Shown here one piece after another: positions 1-9,716 of a stretch of 64,000 bases of DNA; positions within the stretch are counted from its first letter, which is position 1; each line of letters opens with the position of its first letter. Position numbers and translations under genes: made by a program. The notes beneath the pieces were generated by a model. That model was given only the letters and a program-made list of their open reading frames with translations. It did not search any database and was not told the origin of the DNA. Origin of the DNA: Epilithonimonas lactis (GTDB lineage: Bacteria > Bacteroidota > Bacteroidia > Flavobacteriales > Weeksellaceae); assembly GCF_900110605.1 (NCBI RefSeq), contig NZ_FOFI01000004.1, forward strand, positions 62,001 through 126,000. The letters are read 5' to 3'.

Positions 1-90
1 TATCGCTGTTGGTGCAGGAGATGCGACAAGTGCCTGGATGATCATCTCCTGACTGAACTCTTTATCGGACAAATTTTCTCTGGTAATCAT
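1..90 (-). CDS. N-terminus of a probable PAS-domain sensor kinase (cut by window edge)
   Basis: The reverse complement of the first 90 bases starts with ATG (CAT at 88-90) and stays open for 30 codons to the window edge. The segment ALVASPAPTAI resembles the start of the PAS domain in the kinase at 44163-46202, which has LFKSPNATAVY at the same distance from its start. I infer a further hybrid PAS histidine kinase, but 30 residues are too few to prove the family. It is transcribed away from the large secreted protein that follows, so 91-230 holds both promoters. Confidence 0.5.
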   Translation of the reverse strand, partial: MITRENLSDKEFSQEMIIQALVASPAPTAI

Positions 91-208
91 AGATGTGACA
101 AAGATATGGAAAAGTCTTTTTAATGCTTACAAAAGAGTTAATGTAAAATTTTATTAATATTATTATAGATAATGTTTTATTGTTGATATATTAGCATGTT
201 AATTGTAA

Positions 209-216
209 TATGTTTG
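209..216 (+). promoter_or_regulatory. Bacteroidota -7 promoter box for the T9SS-secreted protein
   Basis: TATGTTTG matches the Bacteroidota primary sigma factor -7 consensus TAnnTTTG and lies 14 bases before the ATG at 231. TTG triplets at 180-185 could serve as the -33 element, although the spacing is slightly long. This is pattern matching only. Confidence 0.45.
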
Positions 217-230
217 TTAAATAAAGTAAA

Positions 231-3200
231 ATGCTTAAGATATATAGTTTATCCTTGTTTTTCTGTACTGTGTTATTATATGGACAAAACACGGTCTCAA
301 AAGTAGCATCCAATGATTCCTCATCGAACATAAATGATGCTAACTTAACTTTGAGAACAGAAGAGATGATGACCCCCAGTGATAAAAATAATTATCAACA
401 GTTGGTCGAAGATCATACGCATGCTCCCAATAGCTATATCTTTTATGTTGATGGTCTTTTGCCAGATGGTACGAAAACTGACGGACTTTACATTCCTATT
501 GCAAAAGCCTATCAAATGTGGCAAAAAGGGAGATATATGCAGAACGACGCTGGTTCCTATACGCCGATCGATCAAAATGGTCAGCAGGCTGCCACGGTGT
601 TTTGGGAAGATGTGAATGGCTTGATCAGTTCCACTTCTATTGAGGGAGCAGGTGAGAGCGCCAAAATTAAAATTATAATTGATAAAACCAAAGGTGAAGG
701 TAATGCCAGCATCGCATTCGAGGTCGATGGCGTGATCTATTGGACCTGGCATGTTTGGGTGACGGACAATCCTGAGGACGGCGCACTTTATGGACAAGGT
801 TTTGAAACTGATATTCAGAACCAGACTTTCACGCCAAAATATATGGATCGGAATCTTGGCGCAACCAACGCCAGCTTTCTTGGTCACGACTGGCACAAGT
901 CTGGAGGCATGATGTACCAATGGGGAAGGAAAGATCCAGTACCGCCATTGGAATACAAAGACGGCTCATTCTATGAAGTGACTGGCGATGTCGGAAGCAG
1001 AAGACATGCCTATGCAACTTTGCAGTCCGCTCCAATATCTGTAAAACAAAGAGGAAATGATACTGGTACGAATAACATTAATGGAAATATCAGATATTCC
1101 ATCAATAATCCGATTGACATCATTACGCATGGTACAAACGATGGAACTTGGTTTTCCAACCAGCAATATAAAAGCAACAATTCCAATGCGGATCTAATAG
1201 AAACTTGGGATCTATGGTCTGACAACAGAAAAGGTCTTCATAGCAATGCATCGAGTAATATCATTTCATTAGCGGTGGATAGTAAGTCGTATGAGATAAA
1301 ATCTGAATATGATCCTTGCCCAAATGGGTGGCGAGTTCCTTCTCACTATGGAAGAACTACTGTCAATAACAACCTCAATCCATTAGGAAGAAAAAACAGT
1401 GGATTCAATGATGACACGAATGTCGCTTACAGTCAGGTTTTGCCTAATTCCATCAATGCGGCGCTGATCGGTGTGAAAGTTTATCCTGGCAGAGGAATAG
1501 ACTTCAATAGAACTGATAATAGAAAAATAGGATTGATGCCAACCACGGGAAATTATATCTTTTATGCTGCAAATGGTGGAAATCCTGCACAAGTTGTTTA
1601 TCAAGATCAAGCCTCTGATGGCATTTTGCTTAATGCCACTTACGGCATCGGTGGTGCGAGAGGTACCATTATCCGCAATGATCCTACAAGAGCAGACGTT
1701 TCCACCACCGGTTGGAACGGGATCTACGTCAATCAAACCTTCAAAACAAATGGTTTGGGAGCGGTAAGATGTATGAAAGACCCAAACATGGCACAATTAC
1801 CTGAATTTTACAACACGGAATATGTTTTGTCCACAGATGTTGACGCAACAGATTATAAAGCATGGACAAAGGAGTCTAATAGTTTTGTGGTCATGACAGG
1901 TGATGAAAATGATAATCTGTCACAAGACAGAGAGTTGGTCATCAGTCTTAAAAAAGCTTATGCTATGCACAAACTCTACCTTTCTGAAAATAATCAACTT
2001 CCTTCGGGAAATGTCGAAACGGGAAGTGTGGTATGGACCGATAACCAAAGTTTGATCAAAAAAATTCAAATTGTTGGGACCTATCCAAATCAGCAAATGA
2101 AGGTGACAATCGCTGCGAAGAAAAAAGGGAATGCTGTAGTAGCCTTCCATAAGGGTAATAGCGGTGTTTGGGGAGTGACAAATCCTGATAAGGTTTTGTG
2201 GAGCTGGCACATTTGGGCGCCGGTTACAAATCCGCTGTCTGAGGAAAATCAAATTACCTATACCACCGAATCTATTGAGAATGGCGGAATCATCCCAACT
2301 ACGAACGAGCAGATTGTACATCCTGCAAAAGGAGGAACACCTCTTACAACTACTTTTATGGATAGGAATCTCGGCGCTTTGCATGAGTTGCCATCTGAAT
2401 TGTTGAGACCAGATCTTGCGACAGAATTGAAGTCCAAAACTCAAATCCAACAGTCTGGAGGTCTTCATTATCAATGGGGAAGGAAAGATCCTTTGCCAAC
2501 ATTCCACAATCCTGGTGGAACCCAATACATCTCTGCTCACGCGAATAGTGTGCAAGTGGCTGCGACTTATAATGTTTATAGACAGATTGGTATAGATGCT
2601 AATAACAATGTTATTTTAGGTGTGTCAAATCCTGTTACTGACGCACTCTTTTCTTCCACAGATAATACCGGATATTCAAGAGAGTGGAACGTTTACAGGT
2701 CAGCTGCAGGAATCGCTAATTCAGATCCTAAGAACGAAAAGATTAGAAAAGTCATAAAATATAGCACTGAGAATCCAATGCAATTCCTATTCAGATCCAA
2801 AACTGGCAATGAGCTAGGAATGGAAGATGCCGGAACTCTTTTCATCAAATCACAACAGGTAAAAGATTGGATATCCGATGAAAATGGACTGGCGCAAGAC
2901 AGATGGGGACATGCCACAGAAAAATCAGTTTATGACCCTTGCCCGGGAGGTTGGAGAGTGCCAGATACTGCGAATGCCAACCTTTTTGCTGCGGGCAACA
3001 ATGGTTCGTATGCAAAAGGCTCATCACCTTGGTTCTATAATGGTTACAATACTTCCGGGACTTTTGCTAATTACGGTATCGTTCAAAGCACAATTGCAGA
3101 TCTCACGGGAAGCTCTGTGAACAATGCTGTAAATGCGAGACAATATCCAGGCTACACACTTTCCATCACAACAGAGACTACAGCGCCTACCAGTAGGTCC

Positions 3201-3803
3201 GGATGGGTTTTCAGTTTTCCTGGATCGAAATATGATATTGGTAATATTCCAACGACAGGAATACGTGGAATTCTGGGTGGGAACGACTGGAAAAATGCCA
3301 GAAGCGACTATCCAAATGCCGACAATTACAGATATCAGACCGGACTTTGGACGAGTTCGCCTGCTGATTTCTACACGGGATATGCAATCGGGCTCAATAT
3401 CAGCAGTACATCTGGATTTGGAGGAAAATTGGCATCAGGAACCGGATTTTATCCGCAAGCTGCGATGGGCGTAAGATGTGTAAAGGATACAGAAAGATAT
3501 ATGGCGGATCTGCCTTATACAGAAAATTCAGAAGAAACAACGCTTAATACGGTGATCACAATAAAGGATCAAAACAATGCTGATCTTCAAATTTATCCGA
3601 ATCCTGTAAAAGATGTTATGAACCTTGTTTCAAAAAACAACATTGGGCGTGATTCTGCATTTGTGATCTTCAACGCAGCAGGAGGAATTGTAAAACAAGG
3701 CCGCTTCAGTAATGGTAGCATTAATATTGCGAATTTGCCTAGTGGCGTTTACATGTTGACCATCGAAGATTCTCCGAAAGCTTTTAAGGTGATCAAAAAA
3801 TAA
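231..3803 (+). CDS. T9SS-secreted protein with two tandem FISUMP-like domains
   Basis: A 1190-residue exported protein. Residues 1-19 form a signal peptide ending near LYGQ. The body is an internal duplication. Each half carries the ordered motifs MDRNLGA, a Y/HYQWGRKDP block, YDPCP(N/G)GWRVP and a closing VRC(M/V)KD; the halves span roughly residues 60-520 and 545-1105. These motifs are typical of the FISUMP/'major paralogous domain' proteins of Bacteroidota and Fibrobacter, which are thought to be surface or adhesin-like. The last 80 residues (IYPNPVKDVMNL...GVYMLTIE...FKVIKK) are a type A T9SS sorting domain, so the protein should cross the outer membrane through T9SS and be anchored or released. 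The ligand is unknown. It is followed by a hairpin terminator and appears monocistronic. Confidence 0.85.
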   Translation: MLKIYSLSLFFCTVLLYGQNTVSKVASNDSSSNINDANLTLRTEEMMTPSDKNNYQQLVEDHTHAPNSYIFYVDGLLPDGTKTDGLYIPIAKAYQMWQKGRYMQNDAGSYTPIDQNGQQAATVFWEDVNGLISSTSIEGAGESAKIKIIIDKTKGEGNASIAFEVDGVIYWTWHVWVTDNPEDGALYGQGFETDIQNQTFTPKYMDRNLGATNASFLGHDWHKSGGMMYQWGRKDPVPPLEYKDGSFYEVTGDVGSRRHAYATLQSAPISVKQRGNDTGTNNINGNIRYSINNPIDIITHGTNDGTWFSNQQYKSNNSNADLIETWDLWSDNRKGLHSNASSNIISLAVDSKSYEIKSEYDPCPNGWRVPSHYGRTTVNNNLNPLGRKNSGFNDDTNVAYSQVLPNSINAALIGVKVYPGRGIDFNRTDNRKIGLMPTTGNYIFYAANGGNPAQVVYQDQASDGILLNATYGIGGARGTIIRNDPTRADVSTTGWNGIYVNQTFKTNGLGAVRCMKDPNMAQLPEFYNTEYVLSTDVDATDYKAWTKESNSFVVMTGDENDNLSQDRELVISLKKAYAMHKLYLSENNQLPSGNVETGSVVWTDNQSLIKKIQIVGTYPNQQMKVTIAAKKKGNAVVAFHKGNSGVWGVTNPDKVLWSWHIWAPVTNPLSEENQITYTTESIENGGIIPTTNEQIVHPAKGGTPLTTTFMDRNLGALHELPSELLRPDLATELKSKTQIQQSGGLHYQWGRKDPLPTFHNPGGTQYISAHANSVQVAATYNVYRQIGIDANNNVILGVSNPVTDALFSSTDNTGYSREWNVYRSAAGIANSDPKNEKIRKVIKYSTENPMQFLFRSKTGNELGMEDAGTLFIKSQQVKDWISDENGLAQDRWGHATEKSVYDPCPGGWRVPDTANANLFAAGNNGSYAKGSSPWFYNGYNTSGTFANYGIVQSTIADLTGSSVNNAVNARQYPGYTLSITTETTAPTSRSGWVFSFPGSKYDIGNIPTTGIRGILGGNDWKNARSDYPNADNYRYQTGLWTSSPADFYTGYAIGLNISSTSGFGGKLASGTGFYPQAAMGVRCVKDTERYMADLPYTENSEETTLNTVITIKDQNNADLQIYPNPVKDVMNLVSKNNIGRDSAFVIFNAAGGIVKQGRFSNGSINIANLPSGVYMLTIEDSPKAFKVIKK

Positions 3804-3856
3804 GCTGATGAGGAAGTGGTTAATTTTTCAATTTCCGAAATTATTTTATAAATTTA

Positions 3857-3891
3857 AAATAGAGACGTGTAATAGTTATGCGTCTCTATTT
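3857..3891 (+). terminator. Hairpin terminator after the T9SS protein
   Basis: An 11-bp perfect stem (AAATAGAGACG / CGTCTCTATTT) encloses a 13-base loop about 55 bases after the stop codon, and T-rich sequence follows. It fits an intrinsic terminator for the gene ending at 3803. Confidence 0.7.
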
Positions 3892-4033
3892 ATTTTGAAA
3901 GGTAAAAATCGTTTGCCTACTTCTTTGATAAAAAAAAGTTTAGCTATATATTGAAGACAATAAATCCTTATTTAATATTCCATGTCGAATGATTTCCATA
4001 ATTTAATTTTGACAATCATAAAACAATATCGCT

Positions 4034-4552
4034 ATGAAGTTGAGAATTTTTCTACTGGCATTTTTATTTGTAGTCCTGAATTCCTGTAAGTCTCCTAAGA
4101 CCGCTGAATTTAGGGAAAGCATTATCCAAAAGGAACGCGTAGCATTTCGCATCATTCTTGGAAAAGATGGAACTGGAAACAAAAAAATGAACTTTTTGGC
4201 AAAAGGTGATTTCAAAGGTGCCTCGGCGGCTATTGATCAGCAGGCCACTGAATTTGACAAGCTTATCGACAGTATTGAATTGCTTTCTACTGATGGCATT
4301 CCAGAAGGGGAAACACTTCAAATTTCAGCAATAGATTATTATCGAGCTTTGAAAGACCTTCACTTCTTTGAACGAAAGGAAATAGAGCAGCAGGAAATCA
4401 TCGGTCAATCAAACGATATAGATCTGAAGTTGGCTCAAGATCAACTTATTGAATTAGCGAAACAGAAAAAATCTCTGTACGAGAAAGTCTACGAGAAAGA
4501 GCATCTTTTAAGTCTTGCCTTAGACCAATTCGACAAAGCAAATGGATTGTAA
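4034..4552 (+). CDS. Small putative lipoprotein, coiled-coil rich
   Basis: A 172-residue protein with a lipoprotein signal (hydrophobic residues 4-15, then LNSC with the lipid-acceptor Cys at 18). The mature part is charged and helical, with a likely coiled coil in its C-terminal third (QLIELAKQKKSLYEKVYEKE). No enzymatic motif is visible. It resembles uncharacterised periplasmic lipoproteins of Chryseobacterium that are attached to the inner face of the outer membrane. It stands alone, between a terminator and a convergent gene. I do not recognise a specific function. Confidence 0.7.
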   Translation: MKLRIFLLAFLFVVLNSCKSPKTAEFRESIIQKERVAFRIILGKDGTGNKKMNFLAKGDFKGASAAIDQQATEFDKLIDSIELLSTDGIPEGETLQISAIDYYRALKDLHFFERKEIEQQEIIGQSNDIDLKLAQDQLIELAKQKKSLYEKVYEKEHLLSLALDQFDKANGL

Positions 4553-4610
4553 CTCATCACAAAAACGTCTCATCAAAACATTAGACAAAAAAATGGGATG
4601 ATGTAATGTT

Positions 4611-4895
4611 TTACTGTGGATATTCTTTTTCTAACTTCTTGTCCAGAATAAAAGGAACGAAGGGAAGGACCGAGGCAATTAGATAAAGCGCAATACGAAA
4701 AATGCTCCAGCGATATTTGATCCACGCCAATATCAGAAAGACAAAAAATACGAGGAATAAGATGCCGTGGATCCAACCAAAATATTTCACAGCCTCCGGA
4801 ATGTCGAAAAAGTATTTCATTGGCATGGCGATGAAGAGCAGGATCAGATAAGAAACACCTTCTATCAAAGCTGTTTTTCTGTAAAGGTTGATCAT
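4611..4895 (-). CDS. DUF3817 family small membrane protein
   Basis: A 94-residue inner-membrane protein with three predicted transmembrane segments (about 10-30, 38-58 and 63-83). The pattern (YRKTALIEGVSYLILL, then WIHGILF, then LDKKLEKEY) matches the DUF3817 family, a small membrane protein family of unknown biochemical role found widely in Bacteroidota and Actinobacteria. It lies downstream of the hydrolase gene on the same strand but is separated from it by a hairpin, so it is probably transcribed independently. Confidence 0.8.
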   Translation of the reverse strand: MINLYRKTALIEGVSYLILLFIAMPMKYFFDIPEAVKYFGWIHGILFLVFFVFLILAWIKYRWSIFRIALYLIASVLPFVPFILDKKLEKEYPQ

Positions 4896-5022
4896 TTTGT
4901 TGATTTAGAAATTCTGTAATTTTATAATCTGAGAACAATAATAATTGATCTTGGTGGATTAGGCAACAGATTGGCAATTTACAGTACTGTAAATATTTTG
5001 AAACCTTCATTACATCATACTG

Positions 5023-5055
5023 AAAACCCCTATGCAGATCATTCATAAGGGTTTT
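5023..5055 (-). terminator. Hairpin terminator after the alpha/beta hydrolase
   Basis: AAAACCCCTATG and CATAAGGGTTTT pair as a 12-bp stem with one imperfect position around a 9-base loop, 34 bases past the hydrolase stop codon on the minus strand. It lies between two minus-strand genes. Confidence 0.6.
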
Positions 5056-5088
5056 TAGATTAATGTAAGTTGATAAGATTTAATAGAA

Positions 5089-5910
5089 CTAAGCTTCAAT
5101 AAAATCCAAAAGATCTTTGTTGATTGTCGCTGCTTCCGTAGTCGGCATTCCGTGAGGGAAACCTGGATATGTTTTTATGGTTCCGTTTTTCAACAATTTA
5201 ATTGATTTCAACGCCGCATTTTGATAAGGCACAATCTGGTCATCTTCACCGTGAAGTACCAAAACCGGAATATCAACATTTTTCAAATCTTCTGTAAAAT
5301 CAGTCTCAGAAAACGCTCTGATCCCGTCATAATGTGCCACGATTCCACCCATAATTCCCTGTCTCCACCAGTTTCTTTGTACGCCTTCTTTCACATCTGC
5401 ACCTTCTCTGTTGTAGCCGTAGAAAGGTATTGTCAAATCTATATAAAACTGTTGTCTGTTGTTCAAAGTCTGCTCTCTGATACCATCAAAAACCGACATT
5501 GGAACTCCATCAGGATTTTCATCACTTGCTACCATAATTGGCGGAACTGCGCTGATTAAACCCGCTTTTTTCGCTCTTCCGTTAGCATATTTATTTACAT
5601 AACGGATCACTTCGCCACCGCCTGTGGAATGACCGATGTGGACAACATCTTTTAGGTCTAGAAATTCTACCAATTCCGCTGCGTCAGAAGCGTATTGTTC
5701 AATGGTGTGATTGTAGATATCTTGGCTGGAACGACCATGACCTCTTCTGTCGTGTGTCACGACTCTGTAACCTCTTTGCAGGAAGAAAATTACCTGTGAA
5801 TCCCAATCGTCTGATGATAAAGGCCATCCGTGGTGAAACATCAAAGTTGGTCCTTCGCCTTGATCTTTGTAGAAGATCTCTGTTCCGTCTTTTAATTTTA
5901 GTGTGCTCAT
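5089..5910 (-). CDS. Alpha/beta hydrolase of the non-heme chloroperoxidase/arylesterase type
   Basis: A 273-residue cytoplasmic alpha/beta-fold hydrolase without a signal peptide. Visible features are the oxyanion motif HHGW (26-29), the DRRGHGRS strand (54-61), the nucleophile elbow GHSTGGGE with Ser95, an acid in LVLHGEDDQIVP, and the catalytic His in FPHGMP near the C-terminus. Length and motifs match the cofactor-free haloperoxidase/arylesterase branch (Cpo-like), whose members hydrolyse esters and show perhydrolase activity in vitro. The physiological substrate cannot be deduced. The gene is monocistronic, with its own -7 box upstream and a hairpin downstream. Confidence 0.9.
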   Translation of the reverse strand: MSTLKLKDGTEIFYKDQGEGPTLMFHHGWPLSSDDWDSQVIFFLQRGYRVVTHDRRGHGRSSQDIYNHTIEQYASDAAELVEFLDLKDVVHIGHSTGGGEVIRYVNKYANGRAKKAGLISAVPPIMVASDENPDGVPMSVFDGIREQTLNNRQQFYIDLTIPFYGYNREGADVKEGVQRNWWRQGIMGGIVAHYDGIRAFSETDFTEDLKNVDIPVLVLHGEDDQIVPYQNAALKSIKLLKNGTIKTYPGFPHGMPTTEAATINKDLLDFIEA

Positions 5911-5968
5911 AATTTAATTTTTTAGTGTGATTAATTTGTTGTAATATTTTGTTGTCTTAATTCTTTAA

Positions 5969-5976
5969 CAAATGTA
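5969..5976 (-). promoter_or_regulatory. -7 promoter box for the alpha/beta hydrolase
   Basis: On the minus strand this reads TACATTTG, an exact TAnnTTTG match, 58 bases upstream of the hydrolase ATG at 5910. No convincing -33 TTTG was found. Confidence 0.45.
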
Positions 5977-6156
5977 GTTGAGTTAGATTCTTTCTACCTT
6001 GACCTAAGATAATATCGTAAATAAAGATTTTTAATATTAATGCTCCATATCTTTACCATTTTTATTGGTCTTATTGGTTTTAATTTTCTTTTAAATTTTA
6101 TTGTCACTTTAGATTTCAGGTTCGAAAACTTTATCTTTACTGCGTAATACACCTCA

Positions 6157-8490
6157 ATGCAGATATCCTCCTTTAAAATTGCAGCTTCCATTGCGGCGAT
6201 TTGTTTTAGCACCGTTGTTTTTGCCCAACAGAATTTTTCGGTCAGCGGTACCATCAAAGATCAGAGAAACGGCGAATTGCTCATCGGTGTGGCTGTGAAA
6301 GTGGCAGAAGATCCATCCATTTCCATTAATGCCAACGAGTACGGATTTTACTCGCTTTCGCTTCCGAAAGGTTCTTATACATTGATGATCTCCAATCCAG
6401 GTTTCAGAGATTTCCAACAGATCATTAATGTTGAAGAAGATATCAAGGTCAATATTCAGTTGAGTCAGGAAGAAAAGGAGACGACCACCAATATCGATGA
6501 GGTCGTGATCTCAGCGGTGAAGAAAGATAAGAATCTCTCATCTGCACAAATGGGAACAGAAACGTTGAGCATTAAACAAATTGAAAAACTTCCTGTTCTG
6601 TTTGGCGAAAAAGATGTGATGAAAACGATCCAGCTTTTGCCAGGCATTAAAAGCAATGGTGAAGGAAGTAGTGGTTTCAGCGTAAGAGGTGGCGCTACGG
6701 ATCAGAATTTGATCCTTCTGGACGAGGCGCCGGTTTACAATGCTTCTCACTTGCTTGGTTTTTTTAGCACGTTCAATAGTGATGCGCTCAAAGATGCGAG
6801 CATTATCAAAGGAAATAGTCCAGCGCAATACGGAGGTCGATTGTCTTCTGTTTTGGATGTCAAAATGAAAGATGGGAATAACAAAGACTACAACGTGGCT
6901 GGCGGAATAGGCTTGATCAGCAGTCGATTGAGCGTTGAAGGTCCGATCCAAAAAGAGCGGTCGTCTTTCATCGTTTCTGGCAGGAGAACTTATGCCGATA
7001 TTTTTCTGAAGACCACCGATGATTTCAGAGACAGCAAACTTTATTTTTATGATCTGAATTTAAAGGCCAATTATCAGATCAATGACAACAACCGGTTGTA
7101 CTTATCAGGTTATTTTGGTAGAGATGTTCTGGGTCTAGGTGATACGTTTGCGACCGATTGGGGAAACACAACAGCGACACTTCGCTGGAACAGCATCATC
7201 AATAGCAAGTTGTTTTCCAATACATCTTTCATTTATAGCAATTATAACTACAATGTCAGTCTCACCAGTAATGACAATACTTTCGGACTCGATTCTCAAA
7301 TTGAGGACTGGAACCTGAAACAGGATTTCACTTGGTTTGCAGGCAACAAACATTCTGTGCGATTTGGTTTGCAATCGATCTATCACACGATCTCGCCAAG
7401 CAGTGCATCTGGAACCAGCATCAGCAGTTTTCCACGAAACCCGAGATACTCTTGGGAAAATGCATTGTACATCAATGTTGATTTCAAAGCAACAGAAAAG
7501 TTGACAATCAACTATGGTTTGCGACTTTCAATGTTCAGTGTTTTGGGTGGCGATACCTACAACACTTACGAAAACGGAATGATCATCGGCTCAGAATTTT
7601 TAGAAAAAGGAAAATTCGGGAAGACGTATGTCAATCTCGAACCGAGGATCACCGCCAATTATAGGATCAATGAAGTGAGCAGCGTGAAAGGTGGCTACTC
7701 TAGAAATACACAGAATCTACATTTGCTCAGCACCAGCGGAAGTGGTAATCCCACAGACCAATGGATTGGCAGCAGCTACACTGTGAAGCCTGAGATATCT
7801 GACCAGATCAGCGCAGGCTACAGCAGGAATTTTAACAACAATAATTACGAACTGAATGCAGAGATCTACTACAAATCAATGCAGAATCAAATCGATTATA
7901 AAAATGGAGCGCAAATTACCTTTGACACTGCTGCCGATGTAGAAAGTGAACTTCTGTTCGGAAAGGGTAGAGCGTACGGACTAGAACTGATTGCCAAAAA
8001 GAAAAGCGGAAAACTGACAGGCTGGATCTCTTACACCTTATCAAAAGCAGAAAGAAAAATAAACGGCATCAATGACAACGATTGGTACAATGCCCGAGTG
8101 GACAAAACCCACGACCTTTCCGTGGTTGCTACCTACGAGCTGAATCCAAAATGGTCTTTCTCGGGACTGTTCCTCTACAGCACAGGAAATGCGGTCACTT
8201 TCCCAACTGGAAAATATGAACTGAATGGACAGACCATTTTCCAATACAGCAACCGAAATGCTGACAGAATGCCCGCTTACCACAGAATGGACGTGAGCGC
8301 GACCTACGAGCCAACTTCCAAAAAACGCTTCAAAGGTTCCTGGTCATTTGGGATCTATAATATTTATGGAAGGGAAAATGCCTATATCATCAATTTTGAA
8401 GATAATCCGGATCGACCAGGAACAACGCGAGCCATGCAGACCTCACTTTTCCGTTGGGTTCCCAACATCACTTATAATTTCAAATTCTAA
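6157..8490 (+). CDS. TonB-dependent receptor with carboxypeptidase-like regulatory domain
   Basis: A 777-residue outer-membrane receptor for energised uptake of an unidentified ligand. In order: a signal peptide (1-23, VVFAQ), a CarboxypepD_reg-like beta-sandwich (about 25-110), a plug domain (about 120-235, with GFSVRGGATDQNLILLDE and PAQYGGRLSSVLDV), then a 22-stranded-type barrel ending in aromatic YNFKF. The length is normal for this SusC-like subgroup, which is shorter than polysaccharide SusC proteins. The stop is 2 bases from the next ATG, so it is co-transcribed with the DUF4249 lipoprotein. That pairing recurs in Bacteroidota and suggests a receptor/surface-lipoprotein uptake complex. 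A possible promoter (TATCTTTA, 6132-6139) lies 17 bases before the start. Confidence 0.92.
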   Translation: MQISSFKIAASIAAICFSTVVFAQQNFSVSGTIKDQRNGELLIGVAVKVAEDPSISINANEYGFYSLSLPKGSYTLMISNPGFRDFQQIINVEEDIKVNIQLSQEEKETTTNIDEVVISAVKKDKNLSSAQMGTETLSIKQIEKLPVLFGEKDVMKTIQLLPGIKSNGEGSSGFSVRGGATDQNLILLDEAPVYNASHLLGFFSTFNSDALKDASIIKGNSPAQYGGRLSSVLDVKMKDGNNKDYNVAGGIGLISSRLSVEGPIQKERSSFIVSGRRTYADIFLKTTDDFRDSKLYFYDLNLKANYQINDNNRLYLSGYFGRDVLGLGDTFATDWGNTTATLRWNSIINSKLFSNTSFIYSNYNYNVSLTSNDNTFGLDSQIEDWNLKQDFTWFAGNKHSVRFGLQSIYHTISPSSASGTSISSFPRNPRYSWENALYINVDFKATEKLTINYGLRLSMFSVLGGDTYNTYENGMIIGSEFLEKGKFGKTYVNLEPRITANYRINEVSSVKGGYSRNTQNLHLLSTSGSGNPTDQWIGSSYTVKPEISDQISAGYSRNFNNNNYELNAEIYYKSMQNQIDYKNGAQITFDTAADVESELLFGKGRAYGLELIAKKKSGKLTGWISYTLSKAERKINGINDNDWYNARVDKTHDLSVVATYELNPKWSFSGLFLYSTGNAVTFPTGKYELNGQTIFQYSNRNADRMPAYHRMDVSATYEPTSKKRFKGSWSFGIYNIYGRENAYIINFEDNPDRPGTTRAMQTSLFRWVPNITYNFKF

Positions 8491-8492
8491 TT

Positions 8493-9296
8493 ATGAAAAA
8501 CATATTATTGATCCTATTAACCTTTTTTCTGATCGTTTCTTGTGAAAAGGAAATCGATCTAGATCTGGAAGATCAAAGCGGAAAGATCGTTATCGAAGGA
8601 AATATCACAGATCAAGCCGGTCCATATTACGTGAGGATCACAAAGTCGGTGGCTTTTACCCAGGCCAATCAATATCCACCAATAGAGGACGCGCAAGTAA
8701 CTTTGAGCGATGATCTGGGTCAAACAGAAGTGTTGGAATATATAGGAAATGGATTTTATCAAACTTACACATTCCAGGGACAATCGGGACGAACCTATAC
8801 TTTGAAGATACTGGCGGAAGGAAAAGAATACATTTCAGAAAGTACAATGCCGGAAACTGTTACTTTTGAAGGTTTAGCACAAGATTCTTTTCTGGTTGCC
8901 GGAGAGTTGAGCTACACGCTTTTGCCAATTTTCACAGATCCTCAGACTTTGGGAAACCGATATCTTTTCAGCTATTACGTCAATGACCATTCTACCAAGA
9001 ACTTCGCAGAATTTTCTGATAATGTCAATAATGGATTGCCCAACCAACGCCCATTATTACTTCCGAATGATGATGAAGATGATAATATAAAAGTGAAAGT
9101 AGGAGATACGATCACAGTAGAGATGCAATGTATCGATGATAAGGTCTATACTTTCTATTCAGCATTACTTCAGCTGTCTGGTGGTGGATCGGGCGGCGGC
9201 GTGACACCTACAAATCCACCAAGCAATATCAGCAATGGCGCGCTAGGCTACTTTTCTGCGCACACGGTGCAGGTCAAAACTGCCGTTATCGAATAA
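8493..9296 (+). CDS. DUF4249 surface lipoprotein, partner of the TonB receptor
   Basis: A 267-residue lipoprotein with a lipobox LIVSC (Cys17), followed by acidic residues (EKEIDLDLED) that resemble the Bacteroidota surface-export signal. The segment IVIEGNITDQAGPYYVRITKS and the later DAQVTLSDD are typical of DUF4249, a beta-rich family almost always encoded directly after a TonB-dependent receptor. By analogy with SusD it probably caps the receptor and binds ligand, though it is unrelated in fold. It overlaps the receptor operon with a 2-base gap. A glycine-rich stretch (SGGGSGGGV, near residue 230) is a likely flexible loop. Confidence 0.85.
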   Translation: MKNILLILLTFFLIVSCEKEIDLDLEDQSGKIVIEGNITDQAGPYYVRITKSVAFTQANQYPPIEDAQVTLSDDLGQTEVLEYIGNGFYQTYTFQGQSGRTYTLKILAEGKEYISESTMPETVTFEGLAQDSFLVAGELSYTLLPIFTDPQTLGNRYLFSYYVNDHSTKNFAEFSDNVNNGLPNQRPLLLPNDDEDDNIKVKVGDTITVEMQCIDDKVYTFYSALLQLSGGGSGGGVTPTNPPSNISNGALGYFSAHTVQVKTAVIE

Positions 9297-9345
9297 ATCT
9301 TATTATGATGGAATAATGAATCGCGGATTTCATTAATGAAAATCA

Positions 9346-9714
9346 CTAAGTATTTTGTAGAATGTTCTGGATCTGTATCGACACGGCATCCATGTCAAAA
9401 GGCTTTGCAATAAATCCATTTGCGCCAGCATTGTCTGCGATCTCATTTCCGTCCACACTTGCCGAAAGAATGATCACGGGAAGATCCTCAAGTTCTTTTG
9501 TGCTTCTGATGGTTCTCAGCAATTGGTCACCTGACAAGACTGGCATCCAAAGGTCCATCAACAAAAGGTCGGGTTTGTTTTCGTTAATGCCTTTCATAAG
9601 ATTGGTACTGTTGCTTTCGGTAAAAACCGTGTAGCCTTCTATATCGAGCATCATTTCCAATACTTCCAGTATTCCTGCATCATCATCGCAGATCATTATT
9701 TTTTTATTTTCCAT
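9346..9714 (-). CDS. Single-domain CheY-like response regulator (partner of the LOV kinase)
   Basis: A 122-residue receiver domain with no output domain. The acidic pocket is DDD (10-12), the phospho-acceptor is Asp54 in LLLMDLWMP, the conserved Ser sits in ILSAS, and the conserved Lys lies in IAKPF. Its start codon is 2 bases after the stop of the LOV histidine kinase, so the two are almost certainly translated from one message and act as a pair. With no DNA-binding domain, it probably works by protein-protein interaction or as a phosphorelay intermediate. Confidence 0.92.
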   Translation of the reverse strand: MENKKIMICDDDAGILEVLEMMLDIEGYTVFTESNSTNLMKGINENKPDLLLMDLWMPVLSGDQLLRTIRSTKELEDLPVIILSASVDGNEIADNAGANGFIAKPFDMDAVSIQIQNILQNT

Positions 9715-9716
9715 TT

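Noticed and set aside
345-920. Antisense open frames inside the T9SS, egt and HK genes
   Set aside because: They run opposite to or in another frame of well-supported genes, have no start context or family features, and are composition shadows.
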